Origin: Gemmatimonadales bacterium
GTDB taxonomy: Bacteria > Gemmatimonadota > Gemmatimonadetes > Gemmatimonadales > GWC2-71-9
NCBI GenBank assembly: GCA_013694695.1
Contig: JACDBX010000098.1
Coordinates: forward strand, 1 to 53,263
Length of the DNA: 53,263 nucleotides
Reading direction: 5' to 3'
In this document: piece by piece, positions 24,091 to 32,877 of the stretch
Position numbering within the stretch: position 1 is the first letter of the stretch
Layout of the letters: every line of letters begins with the position of its first letter
The notes under the pieces: generated by a model
Told to the model about the DNA's origin: nothing
What the model saw: the letters and a program-made list of their open reading frames with translations, nothing else
The model's database searches: none
Position numbers and translations under genes: made by a program

Positions 24091-25600
24091 AACCTTCCCC
24101 CTGCTCGCTGCCGCTCTTGCGCTGGTGACGCCTCTGCCCGCGCAATCGTTGGCGCAACGCGTCGAAGCCCGGCTCGACGCGCCGCCGCTCGATCGGCACA
24201 TCTGGGGCGTGGCCATCACGGATCTAGACGGGCGACTGCTCTTCGGCCGGAACGCCGATCGCATGATGGTGCCTGCGAGCAACACCAAGTTGGTGGTGGC
24301 TGCAGTGGCGAGCGCACTTCTGGGACCGGAGTTCCGGGTGCAGACGTCGCTCTACGGCACTGGTCCGGTGGTGGATGGCGTGCTTCGCGGTGATCTCGTG
24401 CTGTATGGACGGGGCGACCCGACCTTCTCGAACCGCTGCTTCCAGTCAGACACTGCCGCCACGGGGGCCTGCGATCGAGATCCCATCGCCCGGTACCGGG
24501 AGCTGGCGCGGCAGCTGCGCGTGCGCGGCGTGCGCAGCGTCGCCGGCGACCTCGTCGGCGACGGATCGTACTTCACCGACGCCGTCATCCACCCGGGCTG
24601 GGAGTTCTACGATCTCTACTGGTGGTATGCCGCGCCCGTCTCGGCGCTGGGATTCAACGACAACTCTGTCGACATCACGATCACGTCACGCGACAGCGCC
24701 GGTGGGGCACCAGTGGTGACGCTGTCACCGGACATCGGGTTGGCAACGATCGACAACCGTGCCGAGATCGGGCCGCGGGGAAGCCGTCGAACGTTCGATG
24801 TCCTGCGCTCACACGATGGGATGAGTTACGTGGCAACGGGCATCGTACCCGCCGGCGCGAGTCCCCAGGTCGAAAGCGCAGCCGTGCTCGATCCAAACCG
24901 GTTTGCGGCGCTCGCGATGCGACAGGCGCTGCTCTCGGAGGGAATCACGGTCCGGGGCGGCGTGACGTCCACCAGTGATTCGCTCGCCTTTCATCATGCG
25001 CGCCATGGCATGCCGCTCGCCGAGGTGACGTCCCGGCCGCTGCGCGACTGGATCTACCCCATCCTCAACACGTCCCAGAACTGGTTCGCCGAGATGACAC
25101 TCAAGCAGCTCGGGCGGCAATTCGGTGCAACCGGGTCGTGGCAGGAGGGAATCCGGGTGGAGCGCCGCTTCCTGATCGATTCGATGCAGATCGATTCCAC
25201 CCAGTTCGCCGTGACCGACGGATCGGGACTCGCGGCCAACAACCTCGTTTCGCCGCTCGCCTTCACGCGCCTTCTCGCCTTCATGCGGCGGCACCCGAAC
25301 TATCAGATGTTCGCCGCGGCGCTGCCGCTCTCTGGTGCCGCCGGATCGCTCCGGCGCCGGTTCACCGGTACGCCGCTCGAGGGGCGGGTGCGCGCCAAGA
25401 CCGGGAGCATCTCGCGCGTCAATACGCTATCGGGATACGTGGAGCGCACCGACGGCCGGGTGCTCGTCTTCTCCATTCAGGCCAATCATCACACCCTCGG
25501 CAGCTCGCGGATGATTCCCGCGATCGACAGCGTCGTGGTCGAGTTGGGCGGGCGCCTGCCGACCGCCGACCGATCGCCACCGTTGCGTTCCCCGCGATGA
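24083..25600 (+). CDS. dacB: D-alanyl-D-alanine carboxypeptidase/endopeptidase (PBP4, DacB)
   Basis: 505 residues, peptidase family S13. Signal peptide (about 1-22), then catalytic SNTK (Ser66, Lys69), SQN in the second motif and KTG in the third (AKTGSIS), with the large inserted domain typical of PBP4. It removes terminal D-Ala or cuts 4,3 cross-links in peptidoglycan. ATG 24083 lies inside the end of the permease gene, an 8-base overlap. The peptide transporter genes upstream make uptake of released wall peptides a plausible link, which is inference. Confidence 0.94.
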   Translation: MTKTFPLLAAALALVTPLPAQSLAQRVEARLDAPPLDRHIWGVAITDLDGRLLFGRNADRMMVPASNTKLVVAAVASALLGPEFRVQTSLYGTGPVVDGVLRGDLVLYGRGDPTFSNRCFQSDTAATGACDRDPIARYRELARQLRVRGVRSVAGDLVGDGSYFTDAVIHPGWEFYDLYWWYAAPVSALGFNDNSVDITITSRDSAGGAPVVTLSPDIGLATIDNRAEIGPRGSRRTFDVLRSHDGMSYVATGIVPAGASPQVESAAVLDPNRFAALAMRQALLSEGITVRGGVTSTSDSLAFHHARHGMPLAEVTSRPLRDWIYPILNTSQNWFAEMTLKQLGRQFGATGSWQEGIRVERRFLIDSMQIDSTQFAVTDGSGLAANNLVSPLAFTRLLAFMRRHPNYQMFAAALPLSGAAGSLRRRFTGTPLEGRVRAKTGSISRVNTLSGYVERTDGRVLVFSIQANHHTLGSSRMIPAIDSVVVELGGRLPTADRSPPLRSPR

Positions 25601-26985
25601 CAAGCATGCCGTCCGCGCCGCGGATCGCGATCATCGGCGCTGGCCCGTCGGGATTCTACGCCGCGGAGGCGCTGCAAAAAACGCTGCCCGATGTCGTGAT
25701 CGACCTCTTCGACCGCCTTCCCACGCCGTTCGGCCTGGTACGGGGCGGCGTGGCGCCCGATCACCCCAAGATCAAGTCGGTGACCCGGATCTATGACCGG
25801 ATCGCGTCGCATCCCGGGTTCAGGTTCTTCGGTCATGTCACGGTGGGGCTCGACGTGACGGTCCCGGAACTGCACGCCGCCTATCACGCCGTGATCATCG
25901 CGACTGGCGCGCAAACGGATCGCCAGCTCGGGATACCCGGCGAGCAGCTCGCCGGAAGTCATGCGGCCACCGATTTCGTCGGCTGGTACAACGGACATCC
26001 CGACTTTTCCGACCGCCGCTTCGACCTCACCCAGCACGAGGCGGCCGTGATCGGGCTCGGCAATGTCGCCATCGACGTCACGAGGATCCTCGCCCGCGAC
26101 CCGGAAACCCTCGCACCGACCGACCTCGTGAGTCCGGCACTGCGGGCCCTTCACGAGTCCGCACTGACCTCCGTGCATGTCATCGGTCGGCGCGGCCCGG
26201 TTCAGGCAGCCTGCACCACTCCCGAACTCCGCGAACTGGGCGAACTCGAGGGAGTCGACGCGATCGTCGATCCCGCCGACCTGGTGCTCGACCCGGTGAG
26301 TGCGGCTCACCTGGCAACGGGCGACGACCGGACGGCGACGAAGAACATGGAGATCTTCCGCAGGTGGGCCGAGCGCGGTCCGACGGGCGCCCGCCGGAGC
26401 ATTGTCTTTCACTTTGCCGCGTCGCCGGTCGAGGTCCTCGGCGATGCGCGGGTGCAGGGCCTTCGCATCGTCCGCAATGACCTGGTGCCCGACGATAGTG
26501 GTAGTGTTCGTGCGGTCCCCACCAACCTCGTCGAGACGCTCGACGTCGGCCTCATTTTCCGCTCGGTGGGTTACCGCGGGGTGCCCATCGACGGCGTTCC
26601 GTTCGACGACCGCCGTGGCGTCATTCCCAACGCGGCCGGGCGGGTCGTTGACGATGCCGGTGAGGCGGTCCCCGGGGTGTACGTGTGCGGGTGGATCAAG
26701 CGTGGACCGAGTGGAGTGATCGGCACGAACAAGTCGTGCGCCGCCGACACCGTCGCCCTCCTGATCGATGACCTGACCACCGGCGTCATCGACGTCGCAC
26801 GGCAGCTCGGAACGGCGGTCGACGGGTTGCTGTTGGCGCGTGGCGCGCGCATTGTCGACTGGTCGGGATGGCAGGCCCTCGACCGGGCAGAAATCGAGGC
26901 TGGTGCATCTGCGGGGCGGCCGCGCGAGAAGGTCATCAGCGTGGCGGAAATGCTCGACATCGTTGCTGCCGGCAACGAAAGGTGA
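25597..26985 (+). CDS. Adrenodoxin-reductase-type ferredoxin-NADP reductase (FprA-like)
   Basis: 462 residues. N-terminal FAD-binding AIIGAGPSGFYAAEAL, PTPFGLVRGGVAPDHPK and the NADP-binding GLGNVAIDVTRIL are the hallmark segments of the mitochondrial adrenodoxin reductase/mycobacterial FprA family; the C-terminal GWIKRGPSGVIGTNKSCA completes the FAD site. It passes electrons between NADPH and a ferredoxin, none of which is encoded here. ATG 25597 overlaps the dacB stop (ATGA). Members in actinobacteria and related soil bacteria serve P450s or iron-sulfur assembly; the client here is unknown. Confidence 0.94.
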   Translation: MTSMPSAPRIAIIGAGPSGFYAAEALQKTLPDVVIDLFDRLPTPFGLVRGGVAPDHPKIKSVTRIYDRIASHPGFRFFGHVTVGLDVTVPELHAAYHAVIIATGAQTDRQLGIPGEQLAGSHAATDFVGWYNGHPDFSDRRFDLTQHEAAVIGLGNVAIDVTRILARDPETLAPTDLVSPALRALHESALTSVHVIGRRGPVQAACTTPELRELGELEGVDAIVDPADLVLDPVSAAHLATGDDRTATKNMEIFRRWAERGPTGARRSIVFHFAASPVEVLGDARVQGLRIVRNDLVPDDSGSVRAVPTNLVETLDVGLIFRSVGYRGVPIDGVPFDDRRGVIPNAAGRVVDDAGEAVPGVYVCGWIKRGPSGVIGTNKSCAADTVALLIDDLTTGVIDVARQLGTAVDGLLLARGARIVDWSGWQALDRAEIEAGASAGRPREKVISVAEMLDIVAAGNER

Positions 26986-27013
26986 TGAACCGGAGCCGGA
27001 GGGCATACCCGCC

Positions 27014-27562
27014 ATGGCAATGAAGATCTACACGCGCACCGGTGACCAGGGCGATACCGCACTTTTCGGCGGTGGCCGCGTCCGCAAGGATCACGTTCGC
27101 GTCGCGGCGTACGGCGATGTCGACGAACTCAATTCGGCGATCGGAGTGGCGCGCGCCGCCGCACCCGGCCTGCACGACGCGCTGCTCGAGGCCGTCCAGC
27201 GCGACCTGTTTGCGATTGGTGGACACTTGGCGACGCCCGATCCCGACAAGGTTCGGCGTGCCCTCGAAAAGGCGGAGCTGTCGGACACCCGGGTCGCAGA
27301 GTTCGAGGACGCGATCGATGTCGCCGACACGGAGCTCGACCCGTTGAGGGCGTTCATCCTCCCGGGCGGCACGCCCGGCGCGGCCGCGTTCCATGTCGCC
27401 CGCACGGTGTGCCGGCGTGCCGAACGCAGCGTGATTACGCTCGCCGATTCCGAGATGGTCCCGCCTGAGTTTCTGGTGTACCTCAACCGGCTGTCCGACC
27501 TGCTGTTCACGCTCGCCCGCCTCGCGAACCACCGTGCCGGTGCCAGCGACATCACCTGGTGA
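27014..27562 (+). CDS. PduO-type cob(I)alamin adenosyltransferase
   Basis: 182 residues. The ATP-binding N-terminus TRTGDQGDTALFGG, then RVAAYGDVDELNSAIG, RRAERSV and the C-terminal YLNRLSDLLFTLAR are all characteristic. The enzyme makes adenosylcobalamin from cob(I)alamin and ATP in the cytoplasm, implying at least one B12-dependent enzyme in this organism. ATG 27014 starts the conserved region and lies 28 bases after the FprA-like gene. The stop overlaps the aroB GTG. Confidence 0.95.
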   Translation: MAMKIYTRTGDQGDTALFGGGRVRKDHVRVAAYGDVDELNSAIGVARAAAPGLHDALLEAVQRDLFAIGGHLATPDPDKVRRALEKAELSDTRVAEFEDAIDVADTELDPLRAFILPGGTPGAAAFHVARTVCRRAERSVITLADSEMVPPEFLVYLNRLSDLLFTLARLANHRAGASDITW

Positions 27563-28611
27563 AAACAATCGAGGTGCGCCACGCTGGCGGTAGCTACCCG
27601 GTAACCGTGGGCACCGGGATCGGGGGCGTGCTTCGGGCCCACCTCGCGGACAAGCACGCGGGGGGGACGGTCGCGCTGATCGCCGATGAATCGGTGCTGT
27701 CAGCGCTGGCGCCGCCACTGTCGGACGTCCGGACGTTGTCGTTTCCTGCGGGGGAACGGCACAAGCAGCGCGGCACCTGGGCCCGATTGACCGACGAGCT
27801 GCTCGAGGCGGGGTTTGACCGCAGCACGGTGATTGTGGCGTTCGGGGGTGGCGTCACGACTGACCTGGCTGGTTTCGTGGCGTCAACGTTCCTCCGAGGC
27901 GTCCCCTGGGTGGCGGTGCCGACCACCACACTCGCGATGATCGACGCTGCGGTCGGCGGCAAAACCGGCGTCGACACCGACCGCGGCAAGAATCTCGTCG
28001 GGGCGTTCCATCCTCCCTCAGCAGTCATAGCCGACACGGACATGCTCCGCACCCTGCCCGATCGCGCCTTCCGCGAGGGCCTCGCAGAGGCGGTGAAGCA
28101 TGCTGCCATCCTCGACGCCGAATACGGAGCATGGATGGAGGCCAATGCCAACTCGATCCTCCAGCGCGACCCCGCAACCGTCGCGCAACTCGTCAGCCGC
28201 AGCGTCGAGCTCAAGGCAGGCGTCGTGTCGGGTGACGAACATGAATCGGGCGTACGCGCGATCCTGAACGCCGGGCACACCGTGGCCCATTCGCTCGAAA
28301 TGGCGACGGACTACGCGGTTCCGCACGGTGAGGCGGTGGCAATCGGGCTCGTTGCCGAAACGAAGCTCGCAGAGGCGATGGGGATATGCGAAGCAGGCAC
28401 CGCCGACCGGATCGCGATTCTTCTCAAGGCGCTGCATCTCCCGGTCACGATTCCCGCGTCAGTGCACCTGGACGTAATGCGGCGCGCTATGACCGCCGAC
28501 AAGAAGAATCGCGCCGGGCAGGTTCATGCTGCCCTGCTCGAACGCTTCGGGGCTTCGGCACGTGGGGACGGTCGATGGACCACCACGATAGAGCCGAATC
28601 TGGTCCACTAG
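27559..28611 (+). CDS. aroB: 3-dehydroquinate synthase
   Basis: 350-residue NAD- and metal-dependent enzyme of the shikimate pathway converting DAHP to 3-dehydroquinate. Visible hallmarks: GGGVTTDLAGFVAS, the substrate loop VPTTTLAMIDAAVGGKTG, the metal-binding NAGHTVAHSLE and a second His in VPHGEAVAIG. GTG 27559 overlaps the stop of the adenosyltransferase (GTGA). It is the last gene of the 21644-28611 run. Confidence 0.96.
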   Translation: MKTIEVRHAGGSYPVTVGTGIGGVLRAHLADKHAGGTVALIADESVLSALAPPLSDVRTLSFPAGERHKQRGTWARLTDELLEAGFDRSTVIVAFGGGVTTDLAGFVASTFLRGVPWVAVPTTTLAMIDAAVGGKTGVDTDRGKNLVGAFHPPSAVIADTDMLRTLPDRAFREGLAEAVKHAAILDAEYGAWMEANANSILQRDPATVAQLVSRSVELKAGVVSGDEHESGVRAILNAGHTVAHSLEMATDYAVPHGEAVAIGLVAETKLAEAMGICEAGTADRIAILLKALHLPVTIPASVHLDVMRRAMTADKKNRAGQVHAALLERFGASARGDGRWTTTIEPNLVH

Positions 28612-28799
28612 CATCCCCTTCCCCACAGCTCGTCCATTTATCCACATTCGGCGCTTTTGATGCGCCATCGCAACGTCAATCTGGGAAAGCGGTTGTCGTT
28701 TCCGTGCACATGCGGGTGGATATGCAGAAGTGGACAATGTGCAGGAACGGTGCAACACCATATACCGCAAGTCATTGCAATGTAGAGATTTAGGGGGTC
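28612..28799. promoter_or_regulatory. Intergenic region with a cluster of DnaA-box-like sites
   Basis: A perfect DnaA box TTATCCACA lies at 28638-28646. Around it are TTCCCCACA (28619-28627), ATATCCACC on the minus strand near 28717-28725 and TTGTCCACT on the minus strand near 28729-28737, each matching 7 of 9 positions. GGCGC/GCGCC (28650-28666) can form a short hairpin that could end the aroB transcript. No open reading frame of note. Confidence 0.4.
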
Positions 28800-28805
28800 T
28801 TGACA
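28800..28805 (+). promoter_or_regulatory. TTGACA -35 element ahead of the sigma factor gene
   Basis: A perfect -35 box. The best -10 candidate is uncertain: no clear TANNNT lies at 16-18 bases, and an alternative pair is TTGCAC (28833-28838) with TTACAT (28857-28862). Confidence 0.35.
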
Positions 28806-28883
28806 GGCGTGGCGGAGTCGCGATCTTCCGTATTGCACGACAGGTGCGCCATCCCTTTACATCCTCACATCTCACTGGCCTCA

Positions 28884-29774
28884 ATGCCCCGTATCCGCCG
28901 GACCGTCCCGCGGCCGCGCGTCCCCCTCGACGCGGCCGAGTCGTTCGAGCAATACCTGCGTGACATCAAGGACCTCCCGATGATCACCAATATCGAGGAG
29001 GAACGATCCCTCGCCCGGCTCGCTCGGGCTGGCGACAGCGCCGCAGCCGAGCGGCTGGTGACCGCGAACCTCCGATTCGTGATCGCCTTCGTCAAGCGGT
29101 ACCAGGGCCACGGCCTCGACCTGGGAGACCTCGTGGCCATCGGAAACGAGGGCCTGCTGCGGGCCGTCGGGAAGTTCGATCCCGAGCGCGGGGTCAAGTT
29201 CATTTCCTATGCGGTGTGGTGGGTGCGGCAGGCAGTGCTCAAGGCACTCGCCGAGCAGACTCGGTCAGTGCGATTCCCGCTCAACCAGAACACTGCAGTC
29301 GTCCGGTTTGCGAAAGCCCAGGGGCTCCTCGCGCAGGAGATCGGCAGGACTCCCACCGACGAAGAACTCGCAACCGCGCTTCAGATGCCCCTCGCTGATG
29401 TTCGCGAGGCGAAGCGCCTATTCGTGACCGAGGTCTCCCTCGATGCGCCGGTCGATCATGGCGACCTGCGCGCCGCAACCCTCGGAGAGCGGCTCCCGGT
29501 CGGCGAGGCGAGCGAGATCGAGACCCGCACCGACGAGGTGCTGCGGAAGGATTTCCTCGACCGCCTCTTCCGGCGATACCTCACACCCCGCGAGCGCCGC
29601 ATCCTGTCGCTCTATTACGGACTCGATCCCGACCATGAGGCCCGCACCCTCGAACAGATCGGCGAGGCGCTGGGCGTGACCCGGGAACGGATCCGCCAGC
29701 TCCGGGAGCGTGCCTTCGCCAAGCTCCGGGATTGTCCCGAGGTTCGGCACCTGGGGACGTTTCGCGCGGCGTAG
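28884..29774 (+). CDS. RNA polymerase sigma factor, sigma-70 family group 1/2
   Basis: 296 residues. Region 1.2 begins at about residue 18 (DSFEQ-like AESFEQYLRDI), region 2 contains the core-binding NLRFVIAFVKRYQ and -10-recognition FISYAVWWVRQA, region 3 follows, and region 4.2 carries TLEQIGEALGVTRERIRQLRERAF. There is no region 1.1 and no non-conserved insert, so it is shorter than a classical RpoD and may be a compact primary or a group 2 factor. ATG 28884 starts the conserved part; no Shine-Dalgarno sequence precedes it. It stops nine bases before the convergent dehydrogenase gene ends. Confidence 0.94.
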   Translation: MPRIRRTVPRPRVPLDAAESFEQYLRDIKDLPMITNIEEERSLARLARAGDSAAAERLVTANLRFVIAFVKRYQGHGLDLGDLVAIGNEGLLRAVGKFDPERGVKFISYAVWWVRQAVLKALAEQTRSVRFPLNQNTAVVRFAKAQGLLAQEIGRTPTDEELATALQMPLADVREAKRLFVTEVSLDAPVDHGDLRAATLGERLPVGEASEIETRTDEVLRKDFLDRLFRRYLTPRERRILSLYYGLDPDHEARTLEQIGEALGVTRERIRQLRERAFAKLRDCPEVRHLGTFRAA

Positions 29775-29783
29775 CGGCCGAGG

Positions 29784-31151
29784 TCAGGCGACGTAGACCG
29801 TCTTCACGTTCTGGAACTCGAGCAGCCCCTGGCGTCCGAGTTCACGCCCGTGCCCGCTCTCGCGAATGCCGCCGAACGGCAGCCGAGGGTCCGATCGCAC
29901 GTATGCGTTGACGAAGCAGGAACCGGCCTCGAGCGACTCGCTGGCAATGCGTTCGCCCAACATCGTGTCACGGGTGAACACCGCGGCTCCGAGGCCGAAG
30001 GCGGTGTCGTTCGCGACGCGAATCGCCGCCTTCATGTCGCGCACGCCGATGACTGCGGCCACCGGGCCAAAGAGTTCCTCTCCATACGCCGACATTCCCT
30101 TTTTCACGCCGCCGAGCACGGTGGGCGGATAGAACGCACCAGGCCCATCAGGCATGACGCCGCCAAGCAGCAGCCGCGCTCCCTTCGCGACGCTTTCCTT
30201 GACCTGTTCGTGCAGCGCCTCGCGCAGGTCCGCCCGAGCCTGCGGGCCTACCTCCGTACCCTCGTGCAGCGGGTTGCCCATGCGGACACGTTCCATGCGG
30301 GCCACCAGCCGCCGTTCGAACTCCTCCCGCACCGACTCGACGACCACGAAACGTTTCGCGGCAATGCAGCTTTGTCCCGAGTTGATGAGCCGACTCGTGG
30401 CACATGCCTCGACCGCCAGGTCAAGATCAGCGTCGGCAAGGATGACGTACGGATCACTCCCACCCAGCTCGAGCACGTGCTTCTTCAGGTACTGTCCCGC
30501 GTCGCGACCCACCGCCTTCCCTGCCGTGGTGCTTCCGGTGAGGGTGACCGCTGCCACGTGACGGTGGCGGATCACCCGTCGAGCCTGCTGGTGCGAGATC
30601 AGCAGGGTGCGGAACACGCCGGCGGGAAAGCCGGCATCGCGGAGCAGCGCCTCGATCGCCAACGCGCACCCCGGCACGTTCTGCGCATGCTTGAGCAGCG
30701 CCGCGTTGCCGCCCATGAGCGCGGGGGCCGCAAAGCGGATCACCTGCCAGAACGGGAAGTTCCACGGCATGACCGCGAACACGATGCCGAGCGGGCGGTG
30801 GGTCACGAAGCTCCGTGATGCGTCGGTCTCCACCGCTTCGGCTTTCAGGAATCCCGGTCCGTGCTCGGCGTAGTACTCGCACACCCAGGCACATTTCTCG
30901 ATCTCGGCCCGGCCCTGCGCGAGCGGTTTTCCCATCTCCCGCGCCATCAACTCGGCGTACTGGCCGTTTCGCTCCCGCAACAGGCCCGCCGCCCGGCGGA
31001 GTTTCTCGCCCCGTGAGTGCATCGACGTCGTGCGCCAGGCCCGAGCGGCGGTATGCGTTGCCGCGATGGCGGCACGAAGTTCCGTCGCGGTGAGCTCCTC
31101 ATGCCGGGAGATCTCAGTCCCGGTGGTGGGATCGATCGCGATGTACGGCAT
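29784..31151 (-). CDS. NAD(P)-dependent aldehyde dehydrogenase, succinate-semialdehyde type
   Basis: 455 residues of the ALDH superfamily. The oxyanion Asn in PWNFPFWQ, the general base Glu in LELGGSDP and the catalytic Cys in NSGQSCIAAKR are all in place. The ISRHEELTATELRAAI opening and overall length fit the short succinate-semialdehyde dehydrogenase (GabD/Sad-like) group. A GABA transaminase is not nearby, so substrate is a family-based guess. AGGA six bases before ATG 31151 is the likely ribosome binding site. Confidence 0.92.
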   Translation of the reverse strand: MPYIAIDPTTGTEISRHEELTATELRAAIAATHTAARAWRTTSMHSRGEKLRRAAGLLRERNGQYAELMAREMGKPLAQGRAEIEKCAWVCEYYAEHGPGFLKAEAVETDASRSFVTHRPLGIVFAVMPWNFPFWQVIRFAAPALMGGNAALLKHAQNVPGCALAIEALLRDAGFPAGVFRTLLISHQQARRVIRHRHVAAVTLTGSTTAGKAVGRDAGQYLKKHVLELGGSDPYVILADADLDLAVEACATSRLINSGQSCIAAKRFVVVESVREEFERRLVARMERVRMGNPLHEGTEVGPQARADLREALHEQVKESVAKGARLLLGGVMPDGPGAFYPPTVLGGVKKGMSAYGEELFGPVAAVIGVRDMKAAIRVANDTAFGLGAAVFTRDTMLGERIASESLEAGSCFVNAYVRSDPRLPFGGIRESGHGRELGRQGLLEFQNVKTVYVA

Positions 31152-31256
31152 CGGAAATCCTGGTTGCCGGTGAATGAAACGCCCAGATTCGGCGACGGTC
31201 CGACATGCAACTTCTCCCAGCCCGAACGGAGGCGCCAGTTCGTGACCGGGCTTCGC

Positions 31257-31262
31257 TATACT
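31257..31262 (+). promoter_or_regulatory. -10 element TATACT of a probable leaderless transcript
   Basis: TATACT ends five bases before the ATG at 31268, so transcription would begin at or next to the start codon. There is no Shine-Dalgarno sequence. One of six similar arrangements in this window. Confidence 0.55.
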
Positions 31263-31267
31263 CCATC

Positions 31268-31930
31268 ATGACCCTCCCGCTCCCTCTCTTCCCGCTCGAT
31301 GCCATCCTCTATCCGGGTACCCGGTCGGCGCTGCACATTTTCGAGCCCAGGTACCGCGCGATGCTGGCTGATATCCTCACGAGCGACCATGAGTTCGGGC
31401 TGCTGCCGCCCGGAGATGATGGGGGTGCGCCCGCCCCTGGTACCATCGGGTGCGTTGCCCGCGTGGAAGCTCACCAATCGCTCGCCGACGACCGATCGCT
31501 CATTTCCGTGGTGGGCCGCACCCGCTTCGTCCTCCAGGAAATGGTCGACACCGAGACACCGTACCTCCTCGGGACAGTAGCCGAGTTCGACGATGACCCC
31601 GATGAGCGCGACCTGCCGCCGGACGCCGAGGAGGCACTCCGGCGCCTGGGCGAACGTTGCCGCAACGCGCTCGCGGAACTCACTGACGCGGGCACCAGCG
31701 GCCCGTGGGCGGCCGACGGCGCGACTCTCACCTTCGAGGTGGCGTCTGTGATGCCATGGGACGCCGCCCAGGCGCGGCAACTCCTTGCCATGAGGTCGGC
31801 GGCCGGGCGCGCCGATGTGTTGCTACGCGTGCTCCCCCAACTCGTGCCCGAATTGGAGGGGCGCGCCGCGGTGCACAGCCGCGCGTCGACCAACGGCAAG
31901 GGTCCTCACACGCCCGACATCGCCTCGTGA
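31268..31930 (+). CDS. LON substrate-binding-domain protein
   Basis: 220 residues consisting of the Lon N-terminal (LAN/ASCH-like) domain only: LPLFPLDAILYPGTRSALHIFEPRYRAMLADI at the start is the family signature, here interrupted from any AAA or protease domain, which are absent. Stand-alone members are widespread and thought to bind unfolded or specific proteins. The start ATG is directly preceded by a -10-like TATACT with no ribosome binding site. The stop overlaps the GTG of the YgfZ-like gene. Confidence 0.88.
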   Translation: MTLPLPLFPLDAILYPGTRSALHIFEPRYRAMLADILTSDHEFGLLPPGDDGGAPAPGTIGCVARVEAHQSLADDRSLISVVGRTRFVLQEMVDTETPYLLGTVAEFDDDPDERDLPPDAEEALRRLGERCRNALAELTDAGTSGPWAADGATLTFEVASVMPWDAAQARQLLAMRSAAGRADVLLRVLPQLVPELEGRAAVHSRASTNGKGPHTPDIAS

Positions 31931-32811
31931 CCGCCGTGCCCGACTTCGTTCTCGGCGCGGACGAATTCAGGTTGCTCCGCCACGCGCTGCACGAAGCGTT
32001 GGTCCCCAGCGGCGTTTTCAGGGTGGAGGGCAGCGGCGCACTGCAATGCGTGCAGGGCGTGTACACCAACGACGTGCTCCGTCATGCCCCAAACGCCTTG
32101 ATGTGGGGGGGAGTGCTCACTCCGAAGGGAATGATCGTCTTCGACATGTGGGTGCTGCGCGATGGCGATGCGGCGTGGATGATCGTGCCCGGATCGGCGC
32201 ATGACACTGCGAGCGCGGCCTTCGCCCGCACCTTCCCGCCACGCATCGCGAAGGTCACGGATCGAACCGGCGACGTGGCCATCTCATGGATCCTTGGCCA
32301 CAACCCGCCCGCCGGCCCGGGAGTGATCGTGCCTGCGGGTCCGGCGCCGTTTTCGGCCCTCCGCATCCGAGAGGACGGGAACGACGACAGCGCCTTACCG
32401 CCGCCGGTCGCCCCCGCCGAGTGGGTGAACGCCGCGCGGCTGCTCGCCGGATGGCCTGCGCTTGGTCGCGAGATCGACGACCGCACCCTGCCGCAGGAAG
32501 TGCGTTTCGATGCGCTTGACGGGGTGCGTCACGACAAGGGGTGCTACACCGGGCAGGAAACCGTGGCGCGCCTGCACTTCCGCGGCCACCCCAACCGGAC
32601 GTTACGCGGCCTGCGATGGCACGACGCTCGGCCGACCGGGAGCGACGTGTTGATCGGGGAGAGGAATGTCGGCACCATCTCCACATGGGGACTGATCGAT
32701 GGCCGGGCACTCGGAATGGCAAAGCTTCGCCGCGAAGTGGACACCGGCGCAGATGTCGACGCCGGTGGCGCCACTGCAACGGTCGTGGAGTTGCCGTTCA
32801 ATGACGAGTGA
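31927..32811 (+). CDS. YgfZ/GcvT-like folate-binding protein
   Basis: 294 residues. The YgfZ signature KGCYTGQE (around residue 204) followed by a basic segment is intact, with the N-terminal GcvT-like fold around it (VQGVYTNDV, LTPKGMIVFDM). YgfZ uses tetrahydrofolate to help assemble or repair iron-sulfur clusters in selected enzymes such as MiaB. GTG 31927 overlaps the LON-domain gene stop (GTGA), so the two are cotranscribed. It ends at a strong hairpin. Confidence 0.92.
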   Translation: MTAVPDFVLGADEFRLLRHALHEALVPSGVFRVEGSGALQCVQGVYTNDVLRHAPNALMWGGVLTPKGMIVFDMWVLRDGDAAWMIVPGSAHDTASAAFARTFPPRIAKVTDRTGDVAISWILGHNPPAGPGVIVPAGPAPFSALRIREDGNDDSALPPPVAPAEWVNAARLLAGWPALGREIDDRTLPQEVRFDALDGVRHDKGCYTGQETVARLHFRGHPNRTLRGLRWHDARPTGSDVLIGERNVGTISTWGLIDGRALGMAKLRREVDTGADVDAGGATATVVELPFNDE

Positions 32812-32817
32812 ATACAC

Positions 32818-32847
32818 GACGCCCCGGGCATTACTGCCCGGGGCGTC
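32818..32847. terminator. Strong bidirectional hairpin terminator
   Basis: Perfect 13-bp stem GACGCCCCGGGCA / TGCCCGGGGCGTC with a TTAC loop, starting six bases after the YgfZ-like stop and 30 bases beyond the stop of the convergent repeat lipoprotein. No U run, but placement between convergent genes supports terminator function. Confidence 0.8.
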
Positions 32848-32877
32848 TGGGTGCATCAGTGTTGGTGACCTGTCAGG

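Noticed and set aside
25489-27015. 508-codon minus-strand open frame
   Set aside because: Antisense to the FprA-like gene, low-information composition, no start signals.
28612-28799. Replication origin suggested by the DnaA boxes
   Set aside because: No dnaA, dnaN, gidA or parA genes and no AT-rich element nearby.
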